Shown here: positions 38,488 to 46,391 of the stretch, piece by piece
Numbering within the stretch: the first letter of the stretch is position 1
Layout of the letters: every line of letters starts with the position of its first letter
Source of the DNA: Streptomyces sp. NBC_01231
GTDB taxonomy: Bacteria; Actinomycetota; Actinomycetes; Streptomycetales; Streptomycetaceae
Direction: 5' to 3'
NCBI GenBank assembly: GCA_035999765.1
Contig: CP108521.1
Span: 3,410,001-3,474,000, forward strand
DNA length: 64,000 bases
Notes under the pieces: generated by a model
What the model saw: only the letters and a program-made list of their open reading frames with translations
Told to the model about the DNA's origin: nothing
Databases searched by the model: none
Translations under genes and position numbers: made by a program

Positions 38488-38699
38488 GCACCGATGGTGA
38501 CGGCGGGAGGTTGCCTTCCCATTGCACAGGAATGACGGGTGTTTTCCGGCGGTTCACGGTGGGGTGCTGGGGGTCTGTGAGGATCCCTGACCTGCGGTTT
38601 CGCCGTCCGAAGTGAAGCTGGTCACATGACGGCCGGCGAACCGGAGGGCCCTGGCGGTCGTCTCTGACTGTCGAAGGACCGACCGGGGAGGGACCGTCG

Positions 38700-39386
38700 A
38701 TGCGTCTGCCGAAGCTGCGAAGACCCCGTCTGCCGCGCACCCTCGCCGGGCGGCGGCGGCTGGTGCGGGCCGTGATGGCGGGGTGCGTGCTGGCCCTGCT
38801 GCCGGCGACCTGGCTGTACGTCTCGACGGACGGCCGGCTGCGCACCCCGGCCGACGCGCCGCGCACCGAGGTCGCCGTCGTCTTCGGCGCCGGTCTGTGG
38901 GACGGGGAGCCCTCGCCGTATCTGGCCCACCGGCTGGACGCGGCGGCGACGCTGTACCGGGAGGGCCGGATCGAGGTGGTCCTGGTCACCGGCGACAACA
39001 GCCGCGAGGACTACGACGAGCCCGACGCGATGCGCGCCTATCTGAAGCGGCACGGCGTTCCGGACACGCGGATCGTGAGCGACTACGCGGGCTTCGACAC
39101 CTGGGACTCGTGCGTCCGCGCGAAGAAGATCTTCGGCGTCGACGAGGCCGTGCTGATCAGCCAGGACTTCCACATCCGACGGGCGCTCGCGCTGTGCCGG
39201 GCGGCGGGTGTGAACGCGTACGGCATCGGGGTCGCCGCCAAGCACGACGTGACCTGGTACTACGGGGGCACCCGGGAGATCTTCGCGGCGGGGAAGGCCG
39301 CCCTGGACGCGGTGTTCGAGCCGGATCCGCGGTTCCTGGGGCCGAAGGAGCCCGGCGTCGGCCGGGCGTTGGCGGCGGCGCGCTGA
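38700..39386 (+). CDS. SanA/YdcF-like DUF218 membrane-anchored protein
   Basis: 228 aa from ATG 38700. A single N-terminal membrane span (AVMAGCVLALLPATWLYV) is followed by the DUF218 fold: EVAVVFGAGLWDGEPSPYLA, EVVLVTGDNSREDYDEPDAM, IVSDYAGFDTWDSCVRAKKI, and AVLISQDFHIRRALALCRAAG. The T-G-D-N and D-F-H motifs are typical. Members act in cell-envelope maintenance (E. coli SanA affects vancomycin sensitivity). It is divergent from the chelatase gene and converges with the enoyl-CoA hydratase. Confidence 0.85.
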   Translation: MRLPKLRRPRLPRTLAGRRRLVRAVMAGCVLALLPATWLYVSTDGRLRTPADAPRTEVAVVFGAGLWDGEPSPYLAHRLDAAATLYREGRIEVVLVTGDNSREDYDEPDAMRAYLKRHGVPDTRIVSDYAGFDTWDSCVRAKKIFGVDEAVLISQDFHIRRALALCRAAGVNAYGIGVAAKHDVTWYYGGTREIFAAGKAALDAVFEPDPRFLGPKEPGVGRALAAAR

Positions 39387-39447
39387 CGGAGCGGGGGCAC
39401 GCCGAGGGGCGGGGGCGAGGCCGGACTCCCCGCCCCCGCGGGTGCCG

Positions 39448-40215
39448 TCACCGGCCGGTGAAGCGGGGGGCTCGTTTCTCCAGGAACGCGCCCATGCCCT
39501 CCTTCTGGTCCTCGGTCGCGAACAGGGCGTGGAAGACCCGGCGTTCGTAGCGGATGCCGTCGCGCAGCCCGGTCTCCAGGGCGCGGTCGACGCAGTCGCG
39601 GGCCGCCCTGACCGCCGTACGGCTGTACGAGGCGATCGTCGCGGCGGCGGCCAGGGCCTCCGGGAGGACCCGCGCGTCGGGCACGACCCGGGAGACCAGT
39701 CCCGCGGACTCCGCCTCCCGGGCGTCCATCGTGCGGCCGGTGAGGACCAGGTCCATCGCCCTGGCCCGGCCGATCAGCCGGGTCAGGCGCTGGGTGCCGC
39801 CGATGCCGGGGATCACGCCCAGCCTGATCTCCGGCTGGCCGAAGACCGCCGACTCCCCCGCGATCACGAGGTCGCACATCATCGCCAGTTCACAACCGCC
39901 GCCCAGAGCGGGTCCGTTGACGGCGGCGATCTTCGGCGTCCGCAGGTCCGCGAACTCCTCCCAGGCGGCGAAGTAGTCCTCGGCCGCCATCTCCAGGGCC
40001 GTCTTCGGCGCCATCTCCTTGATGTCGGCGCCGGCCGCGAAGACCTGCTCCGAGCCGGTGACGACGAGGCAGCCGACCTCGGGGTCCGCGTCCAACGGGC
40101 GCAGGACGTCGAGGAGTTCGGCGAGGAGCTCGCCGCTGAGCGCGTTGCGGACATGTGGGCGGTGCAGCCGTACGGTCACCACGCGGTCGTGACGTTCGAC
40201 CTTCAGGGTGTTCAT
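39448..40215 (-). CDS. enoyl-CoA hydratase/isomerase family protein
   Basis: 255 aa from ATG 40215. Crotonase-fold motifs: RLHRPHVRNALSGELLAEL, FAAGADIKEMAPKT (oxyanion hole A-G-A-D), PALGGGCELAMMCDLVIAG (second oxyanion Gly), and LGVIPGIGGTQRLTRLIGRA with the catalytic Glu region E-I-R-L-G just before it. Hydrates a 2-enoyl-CoA in fatty-acid or polyketide-type breakdown. No fatty-acid operon surrounds it. Confidence 0.9.
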   Translation of the reverse strand: MNTLKVERHDRVVTVRLHRPHVRNALSGELLAELLDVLRPLDADPEVGCLVVTGSEQVFAAGADIKEMAPKTALEMAAEDYFAAWEEFADLRTPKIAAVNGPALGGGCELAMMCDLVIAGESAVFGQPEIRLGVIPGIGGTQRLTRLIGRARAMDLVLTGRTMDAREAESAGLVSRVVPDARVLPEALAAAATIASYSRTAVRAARDCVDRALETGLRDGIRYERRVFHALFATEDQKEGMGAFLEKRAPRFTGR

Positions 40216-40273
40216 CTGCGTCCCCTTTCCGGGGGTGCTGGGGTGTGCCGGGAGTGCTGGTGTTCCAGCCGGT

Positions 40274-41533
40274 CTACGAGTCCCAGATCGCGCCGTACGC
40301 CGGTATGCCGCGTCGCTCCAGGCCGTGCACCACCTGCCAGGTCAGCTTCTTGTTGGAGATGCAGATCACCGCCTCGGCGCCGAAGTCGCGGTACGCGTCG
40401 TACGCGAGGCGGACCATGTCGGGCTTGCCGTGCCGGGAGGTGTCCCAGACGAGGGCGTCCGGCTGGACGGCGAGGATCTCGTCGACGAGGGCGTCGCCGT
40501 ACGTCGTGCGGGGGTCGCGGGTCGCCCAGACCAGGCGGGAGGGGACCTCGGCGGCCAGCAGGTGGGGCAGGCAGGGGCCGATGCCGCTGCCCGTGGCCAC
40601 GTAGACCACCTTGGTGAACAGGGTCTCGATGTTGGCGACCCCGGCCGTGGTGATGCCCTTCACCCACACCCGTGCGGGCATGTCGTCGATGAACGAGCCC
40701 GTCCAGTCGCCGGCCCGGGAGATGGTGAGCCGGAAGCCGGACTCGCCGGGCGAGGGGACGTTGGCGAAGGAGTGCCACTCCTTCAACGGGCTGCGGCTGA
40801 GGGCGGTGGAGGAGCCCGCGAAGGGTGTCTCGCCGTAGTCGAAGCGGGCCAGTACGACGTGGGGCGAGGGCCGTTCGACGCGTACCTCGACCTTGCGCAG
40901 CCGCAGCCAGGGCAGGGCGACGCTGAAGGTGACGACGGCGAGGACGGCGAGCGGCACCGGGCCCGGGGTGGACAGCAGGGTGTGCGTCCAGAAGAGGGCG
41001 AGGGCCGTCCAGCCGCCGAAGCGGTGGATCTTCTCGAAATGGTCGTGGTGGCGGGAGCGGAAGGGCGGCAGAGCCGTGGCCACGATGACGGCCAGCAGGG
41101 CGACCAGAGTCCAACTGACCGCGATCAGCGGGCCGTTGTCGCCGTCCGTCGTCACCACGACCGCCAGGGCCAGGAACCAGCCCGCCCCGGCCAGCGCCCC
41201 GCCCACATGGAGTCCGCCGAAGTGGTAGACCTTCCCCAGCGCCCAGCGGACCCGCAGCGGCCAGCTGGTCGGCGGCCGGGTGGCCAGCCGGAAGAGCGCG
41301 TTGACGACGTACTGCTGGCGGATCACGACCGCGAGGGCGAGGTTGGCGAGCGAGGCGTGACCGAGTGTCGGTGTGGTGAGCGGCCAACCGGCGTACAGGA
41401 ACGCCAGGTTGGCGAGGATCACCAGTCCCGCCAGCCGGTTGTGGTGCATCAGGCGGGGGTGCTTGAGCAGACGGCGGTGGGCGGGCAGGAGCGGCGGCAG
41501 GTCGACGGTCTCCCGGCGGAGTGACGTGGTCAC
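40274..41533 (-). CDS. membrane flavin reductase-like protein coupled to an adenylation enzyme
   Basis: 419 aa from GTG 41533, which overlaps the stop of the upstream adenylation gene (GTGA). The N-terminal half has several membrane spans (LAGLVILANLAFLYAGWPL, GALAGAGWFLALAVVVTT, VSWTLVALLAVIVATALP) with His residues in HHDHFEKIHRFGG, reminiscent of ferric reductase-like heme-binding spans. The C-terminal half resembles a ferredoxin reductase-type module: VVYVATGSGIGPCLPHLLA (NAD ribose loop), then SRLVWATRDPRTTYGD and the final VHGLERRGIPAYGAIWDS. Electron acceptor unknown. The coupling suggests it acts on the adenylating enzyme's product or supplies it with reducing power. Confidence 0.75.
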   Translation of the reverse strand: MTTSLRRETVDLPPLLPAHRRLLKHPRLMHHNRLAGLVILANLAFLYAGWPLTTPTLGHASLANLALAVVIRQQYVVNALFRLATRPPTSWPLRVRWALGKVYHFGGLHVGGALAGAGWFLALAVVVTTDGDNGPLIAVSWTLVALLAVIVATALPPFRSRHHDHFEKIHRFGGWTALALFWTHTLLSTPGPVPLAVLAVVTFSVALPWLRLRKVEVRVERPSPHVVLARFDYGETPFAGSSTALSRSPLKEWHSFANVPSPGESGFRLTISRAGDWTGSFIDDMPARVWVKGITTAGVANIETLFTKVVYVATGSGIGPCLPHLLAAEVPSRLVWATRDPRTTYGDALVDEILAVQPDALVWDTSRHGKPDMVRLAYDAYRDFGAEAVICISNKKLTWQVVHGLERRGIPAYGAIWDS

Positions 41534-43077
41534 CGGGCCACCGCCGTACGCCGCTCGACCAGCCGCAGCAGGGCCGGTTTGTCGATCTTGCCGCGGTCGG
41601 TCTCGGGGAGGAACGCGAGCGGCAGGACCTTCGACGGGACGCAGTAGTACGGGAGGGCGTCGGCCACCGCGCGGCGGGCCGCGTCCGGGTCGACGTCCGC
41701 CGGGCTGACGAAGGAGACCAGGGTGCGTGCGTCCTGTTTCAGGGTCACCGCGCGCACACAGCCCTCGACCGACTCCAGCACCGAGGAGACGGAGTCGAGT
41801 TCGACGCGGAAGCCACGGACCTTGACCTGGTCGTCGGTGCGGCCGAGGTGTTCGAGGTCGCCGTCGGGGGTCCAGCGACCGAGGTCGCGGGTGCGGAACA
41901 TCCGGTGGTCGCCGCCGAGGAAGGGGTCGGGGGCGTAGCGCTCGCCGTTCAGTCGGTCGTCGCCCAGGTAGCCGGCCGAGACGCAGTCGCCGCCCGCCCA
42001 CATCTCGCCGACCTCGCCGACGGGCAGGGGGCGGCGGTCGGCGTCGAGGACGTACACCGTGTTGTTGGGGGTCGGGCGGCCGATGGTCAGCAGCGGGGCC
42101 GCCGGATCGTGCCGGCCCATGGTGTTGACGATCGTCGTCTCGGTCGGGCCGCAGCAGTTGAAGAAGGCCGCCCGCCGGGCCCAGCGGTCGGCCAGCGGGC
42201 GCGGGCAGGGCTCCCCGGCGACCGCGACCGTGCGCACCCGCGGGCAGCTCGCGGGGTCGACGCCGGACAACACCGTCGGGGTGGCGACCAGCACGGTGGC
42301 GGTCCGGGCGGTCGCCGCGATGTCCTTGCCGCGGATCACGAGGGTGCCGCCGTGTGCGAGGCAGCCGAGGATCTCCCAGGCGGCCATGTCGAAGGCGATG
42401 TTCAGCAGTTGCGCCACGCGGTCGCCGGTGCGGATGCCGAGGCCGCCGGGCTCGGTGAGCAGGATGTTGGCGACGTTGCGGTGGGTGACCTTCACGCCGT
42501 TGGGGCGGCCGGTGGTGCCCGAGGTGAACAGCACGTAGCAGCCGTCGTCGGGGCGGACGGCGGGGCGGGGGGCACGGGGCTCGGTGGGGCGCCGGGGGGC
42601 GGGGACGTACGGCATCGGCTCGTCGAGCGCGATCAGGCGGTGGCCGGGCGGCCGCGGTACGCGGTGGGCGTGTTCGATGAGGGTGAGGACCACTGAGGTA
42701 CGGGCGGCGCGGACGACGTGGGCGAGCTGGGCCGGGGGTGCCAGGGCGACGTCCTGGGGAACGTAGGCGGCGCCCGCCTTCAGGATCCCGAGCAGGCCGA
42801 CGAGCATCGGGATCGAGCGGCGCACGAAGAGTCCGACGTGGTCGCCGGGGCGGACGCCCTCGCGGGTGAGACGGGCGGCGAGAGCGTCCGCGTACCGGTC
42901 CAGCTCGCCGTACGTGATCGTCGCGCCGAGGTGTTCGGCGGCCACGGCGTGGGGCGTCGCCAGGGCCTGGCGTTCGACGGCGTGGTGGATCAGAGGGTCC
43001 GGGACGGGGACGGCGGGTCCGTGGCCGTAGAGCCGGAAAAGGTGCTGGTCGCGGGGTGTCAAGTGGCGCAGGGGCAT
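41530..43077 (-). CDS. AMP-binding adenylation enzyme (NRPS-like, stand-alone)
   Basis: 515 aa from ATG 43077, with AGGAGGT upstream. Core motifs of adenylation domains are clear: A2-like GILKAGAAYVPQD, A3 VLFTSGTTGRPNGVKVTHRN, A5 FNCCGPTETTIVNTMG, A7-A8 FRTRDLGRWTPDGDLEHLG and RTDDQVKVRGFRVEL, A10 TDRGKIDKPAL. No carrier or condensation domain follows, so it activates an acid as the acyl-AMP by itself or loads a carrier elsewhere. The substrate-binding pocket cannot be read safely by eye. Paired by 4-nt overlap with the membrane reductase downstream. Confidence 0.88.
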   Translation of the reverse strand: MPLRHLTPRDQHLFRLYGHGPAVPVPDPLIHHAVERQALATPHAVAAEHLGATITYGELDRYADALAARLTREGVRPGDHVGLFVRRSIPMLVGLLGILKAGAAYVPQDVALAPPAQLAHVVRAARTSVVLTLIEHAHRVPRPPGHRLIALDEPMPYVPAPRRPTEPRAPRPAVRPDDGCYVLFTSGTTGRPNGVKVTHRNVANILLTEPGGLGIRTGDRVAQLLNIAFDMAAWEILGCLAHGGTLVIRGKDIAATARTATVLVATPTVLSGVDPASCPRVRTVAVAGEPCPRPLADRWARRAAFFNCCGPTETTIVNTMGRHDPAAPLLTIGRPTPNNTVYVLDADRRPLPVGEVGEMWAGGDCVSAGYLGDDRLNGERYAPDPFLGGDHRMFRTRDLGRWTPDGDLEHLGRTDDQVKVRGFRVELDSVSSVLESVEGCVRAVTLKQDARTLVSFVSPADVDPDAARRAVADALPYYCVPSKVLPLAFLPETDRGKIDKPALLRLVERRTAVAR

Positions 43078-43128
43078 GGTTGGGGGACCTCCTGGCTGGC
43101 TGACTTGCTGGCTGTTTCGAGTGACGGT

Positions 43129-43159
43129 CCTCCACATGCGGCAAAGCCACATGTGGAGG
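43129..43159 (-). promoter_or_regulatory. leader hairpin before the adenylation gene
   Basis: Perfect 10-bp arms CCTCCACATG and CATGTGGAGG around an 11-nt loop, 52 nt upstream of the ATG at 43077. Could be an operator dyad or an mRNA leader hairpin; too far from the ribosome site to block it directly. Confidence 0.5.
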
Positions 43160-43411
43160 CAGCCGGGATGAAGCGGCTGGGGATGCCCGGGTGTCGAACG
43201 CCGTGCGGAGTCGCGCGCGAAATCCAGACTGCGACCGCTGAGCTTCAACTCTCAACAAGGCAAGACCGGACACACATGGGATGAAATGAGCCACATCAGC
43301 CGACTTTCACAACAGAGGCAACTTCCGTATCGAACTGCGGCGACTCAGAGGTGGGCCGCTGTGCGCCTCACGGCGCCCGGAGGGGTACGGGGAGGTCGCC
43401 GTCCCGGCCGC

Positions 43412-43449
43412 GTAACACGGATCCGCCCGGCGCGTAACACGCCCGAAGC
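43412..43449 (+). promoter_or_regulatory. GlnR-like box upstream of nasA
   Basis: Four 5-nt half-sites with exact 6-nt gaps: GTAAC, CCGCC, GTAAC, GAAGC. This matches the GlnR a-n6-b-n6-a-n6-b pattern, with both a-sites perfect and the b-sites degenerate. GlnR activates nitrate assimilation in Streptomyces. It ends 12 nt before the nasA ATG at 43462. Confidence 0.7.
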
Positions 43450-43461
43450 ACGCTGAGTGGC

Positions 43462-45660
43462 ATGGAGAACTCCGTGACGCCCACGCACTGCCCGTACTGC
43501 GCCCTGCAGTGCGGGATGAACCTGACGCCCACGCCGGACGGGACCGTCGAGGTCAGCGAGCGGACGGATTTCCCGGTGAACCGGGGTGCGCTGTGCGGCA
43601 AGGGCCGTACCGCGCCCGCGGTGCTGGCGTCGAGCGTTCGCCTGACCACCCCGTTGGTGCGCTCCGCCGGCACGCTGGTGCCCGCCACCTGGGACGAGGC
43701 ACTGGACCGGATCGCCGAGGGGCTGTCCCGCACGCGTACGGAACATGGCCCGGACGCGTGCGGGGTCTTCGGCGGGGGCGGCCTGACGAACGAGAAGGCG
43801 TACACGCTCGGCAAGTTCGCGCGGGTGGTGGTGGGCACCTCGCAGATCGACTACAACGGCCGTTTCTGCATGTCGTCGGCGGCGGCCGCGGGAATCAAGG
43901 CGTTCGGGCTGGACCGCGGGCTGCCCTTCCCGTTGGAGGACATCCCGAGGACGGGGTGCGTGATCCTCGTCGGCTCCAACCTCGCGGAGACCATGCCGCC
44001 CTCCCTGCGGTTCTTCAGCGAGCTGCGGGAGAACGGCGGCACCCTGATCGTCATCGACCCGCGCCGCACGAAGACCGCCGAGCAGGCCGACCTGCATCTG
44101 GCGCCCCGCCCGGGCACGGATCTCGCGCTGGCGCTGGGACTTCTGCACCTGATCGTCGCCGAGGGACGGGTCGACGAGGCGTACGTCGCCGAGCGCACGG
44201 TCGGCTGGGAGGACGCCCGCGCGGCGGCGATGGCCCACTGGCCGGAGTACGTGGAACGGATCACCGGGGTGTCCGTTCCCCAACTCCGGGAAACGGTACG
44301 GATGTTCTGCGAGCCGGAGAACGCGATGGTGCTCACCGCGCGCGGGCCCGAGCAGCAGTCCAAGGGCACGGACACCGTGGGCGCCTGGATCAACCTGTGC
44401 CTGGCGACCGGCCGCGCGGGGCGTCCGCTGTCCGGGTACGGATGCCTGACCGGGCAGGGCAACGGGCAGGGCGGGCGCGAACACGGCCAGAAGGCCGACC
44501 AGTTGCCCGGCTACCGCAAGCTGGACGATCCGGCGGCGCGGCGGCATGTCGCCGAGGTGTGGGGAGTGGACCCCGACTCGCTGCCCGGGCCCGGGCGCAG
44601 CGCGTACGAGCTGCTGGACGCGCTCGGCACCGACATCAGGTCGCTGCTGCTGATGGCGTCGAACCCGGTGGTGTCGGCGCCGCGCGCCGCGCACATCGAG
44701 GAGCGTCTGCGGTCGCTGGACTTCCTGGCCGTCTGTGACGTGGTGCTCTCGGAGACCGCCGAGCTCGCGGACGTCGTGCTGCCGGTCACCCAGTGGGCGG
44801 AGGAGACGGGCACCATCACCAACCTGGAGGGCAGGGTGCTGCTGCGCCGTCAGGCGATCACCCCGCCCGAGACCATCCGCAGCGATCTGCGGGTCATGCA
44901 CGAACTGGCCGCCCGTCTCGGCGTGGAGAAGGGCTTCCCGACCGACCCCGAGGAGGTCTTCGAGGAGCTGCGCCGGGCCAGCGCGGGCGGACCGGCGGAC
45001 TACTCCGGGATCACCTATCGCCGACTGGTTGAGGAGAACGGCGTGTTCTGGCCGTGTCCGGCTACGGACCGGGACAGCAGCGGGAACGGGGACGGGGCAG
45101 GCTCCGGGGGTGCCTCGCCCGACGTCACGGCTGCCATGCCGCGGACGCCCGGAAGCGGGGACGCGGCGCCGGGCGACGACGCCTTCGACGGGCCGCATCC
45201 CGGCACCCCCCGCCTCTTCCTCGACCGTTTCGCCACCCCTGACGGCCGGGCCCGTTTCGTCGCCGTCTCGCATCGGGCGATCGCCGAGGAACCCGACGAC
45301 GAGTACCCGGTGCTGCTGACGACCGGACGGGTCGTGGCCCAGTACCAGTCCGGCGCCCAGACCCGCCGCGTCGACGAGCTGAACGCCGCCGCGCCCGGTC
45401 CGTTCGTCGAACTGCACCCACGGCTCGCGGAGCGGCTCGGTGCCGCCGAGGGCGACCCGGTGGCCGTCGTGTCCCGGCGGGGCCGGGCCGTGGCGCCGGC
45501 CCGGATCACGACCACGATCCGTCCGGACACCGTGTTCATGCCCTTCCACTGGCCCGGCGAGGGCCGCGCCAACACCCTCACCAACCCGGCGCTCGACCCG
45601 ACGTCACGCATGCCGGAGTTCAAGGCGTGCGCGGTGCGGCTGGAGGCGGTGGAGTCGTAG
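43462..45660 (+). CDS. nasA: assimilatory nitrate reductase catalytic subunit NasA
   Basis: 732 aa from ATG 43462 (GTG 43474 also possible; a later start would lose the cluster). The N-terminal [4Fe-4S] motif is THCPYCALQCGM with GALCGKG as the fourth Cys. Molybdopterin-binding regions follow: TNEKAYTLGKFARVVVGT, RFCMSSAAAAGIKAFG with the Mo-ligand-region Cys, LVGSNLAETMPP, GCLTGQGNGQGGREHGQKAD and MASNPVVSAP. The C-terminal molybdopterin-dinucleotide domain begins LLTTGRVVAQYQSGAQTRR. It reduces nitrate to nitrite in the cytoplasm. A Gly/Ser-rich linker around 45060-45180 is less conserved. nirB and nirD follow about 8 kb downstream. Confidence 0.95.
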   Translation: MENSVTPTHCPYCALQCGMNLTPTPDGTVEVSERTDFPVNRGALCGKGRTAPAVLASSVRLTTPLVRSAGTLVPATWDEALDRIAEGLSRTRTEHGPDACGVFGGGGLTNEKAYTLGKFARVVVGTSQIDYNGRFCMSSAAAAGIKAFGLDRGLPFPLEDIPRTGCVILVGSNLAETMPPSLRFFSELRENGGTLIVIDPRRTKTAEQADLHLAPRPGTDLALALGLLHLIVAEGRVDEAYVAERTVGWEDARAAAMAHWPEYVERITGVSVPQLRETVRMFCEPENAMVLTARGPEQQSKGTDTVGAWINLCLATGRAGRPLSGYGCLTGQGNGQGGREHGQKADQLPGYRKLDDPAARRHVAEVWGVDPDSLPGPGRSAYELLDALGTDIRSLLLMASNPVVSAPRAAHIEERLRSLDFLAVCDVVLSETAELADVVLPVTQWAEETGTITNLEGRVLLRRQAITPPETIRSDLRVMHELAARLGVEKGFPTDPEEVFEELRRASAGGPADYSGITYRRLVEENGVFWPCPATDRDSSGNGDGAGSGGASPDVTAAMPRTPGSGDAAPGDDAFDGPHPGTPRLFLDRFATPDGRARFVAVSHRAIAEEPDDEYPVLLTTGRVVAQYQSGAQTRRVDELNAAAPGPFVELHPRLAERLGAAEGDPVAVVSRRGRAVAPARITTTIRPDTVFMPFHWPGEGRANTLTNPALDPTSRMPEFKACAVRLEAVES

Positions 45661-45751
45661 GCGGGGCTGTGCCGGCGGGGTCGGGCCGGGCCGGCGAAGG
45701 CGGTGCCGTCGTGGGCGGCGAGGGATGCGGGACCCGCGGGGCAGCTCCGGC

Positions 45752-46171
45752 TCACCCGGCCGACCAGTCGCCGCTCCCGATCACCTTCCCCCGGGCGCGC
45801 AGACCTACGGCGACGGAGGGCGCGGCGACGTACACCCATGCCGGTACGGCCCGCCCGTCGCCGTCGAGGACCACCTCGCGCTCCACGCGTTCGTAGAGGT
45901 TGCGCGGATCCCCCGGCACGTACTCCTCCAGCCGGTCCAGCGCGACCAGCAACTCCCCGTACGCCTCGGGCAGCGCGGTGACGACCTCGCCGTACACCAC
46001 TCCCCCGCGTTCCTCCACGGCGTACGGGTAGCCGGGCCCCTCGTACAGGACCGCGCCGTTGAGCCGGCCCGGCTCCTCGGACCGGGTGCGGCCGCGCAGG
46101 AAGAGGTCGTGATTGGGCTCGCCGGGGCGGAGGGTCCCGTAGACGAAGAAGGGCAGTTTCTGGGCGCTCAC
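45752..46171 (-). CDS. gamma-glutamylcyclotransferase (AIG2-like) family protein
   Basis: 139 aa from ATG 46171. The fold's substrate loop is LPFFVYGTLRPGEPNHDLF (Y-G-T-L-R-x-G), then GYPYAVEERGGVVYGEVV and LDRLEEYVPGDPRNLYERVE with the catalytic Glu region. Members split gamma-glutamyl amines or act in glutathione-like metabolism. The gene is single, between nasA and the M4 protease. Confidence 0.88.
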   Translation of the reverse strand: MSAQKLPFFVYGTLRPGEPNHDLFLRGRTRSEEPGRLNGAVLYEGPGYPYAVEERGGVVYGEVVTALPEAYGELLVALDRLEEYVPGDPRNLYERVEREVVLDGDGRAVPAWVYVAAPSVAVGLRARGKVIGSGDWSAG

Positions 46172-46391
46172 AGAAACGATTCTCAGTCCTCACACACCTG
46201 CGCATCAGCGCCATAGACATCGCATGTCCATGGCGCCTTGAATTTTGCTCAAGATCTTCGAACCCCCCACGTCACGCGCCACCCCACGCCCCGCGCCATC
46301 CCATACCCCGTCGCGCCCCCACGTCTCGCGCCACCCCCACGCGCCGCCCTCACGTCCTCACGCCCTCTCAGGCGCCTTTCCTAGGAGACCT

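Larger units (their letters stand above)
43078..43461. other. 384-nt divergent region between the adenylation gene and nasA
   Basis: No gene seen. It holds a 10-bp hairpin in the leader of the adenylation gene (43129-43159) and, on the other side, a GlnR-like box next to nasA (43412-43449). Confidence 0.6.

Noticed and set aside
46260..46345. C-rich imperfect repeats before the M4 protease
   Set aside because: Low-complexity drift around CGCGCCACCCC; no clear operator or coding role.
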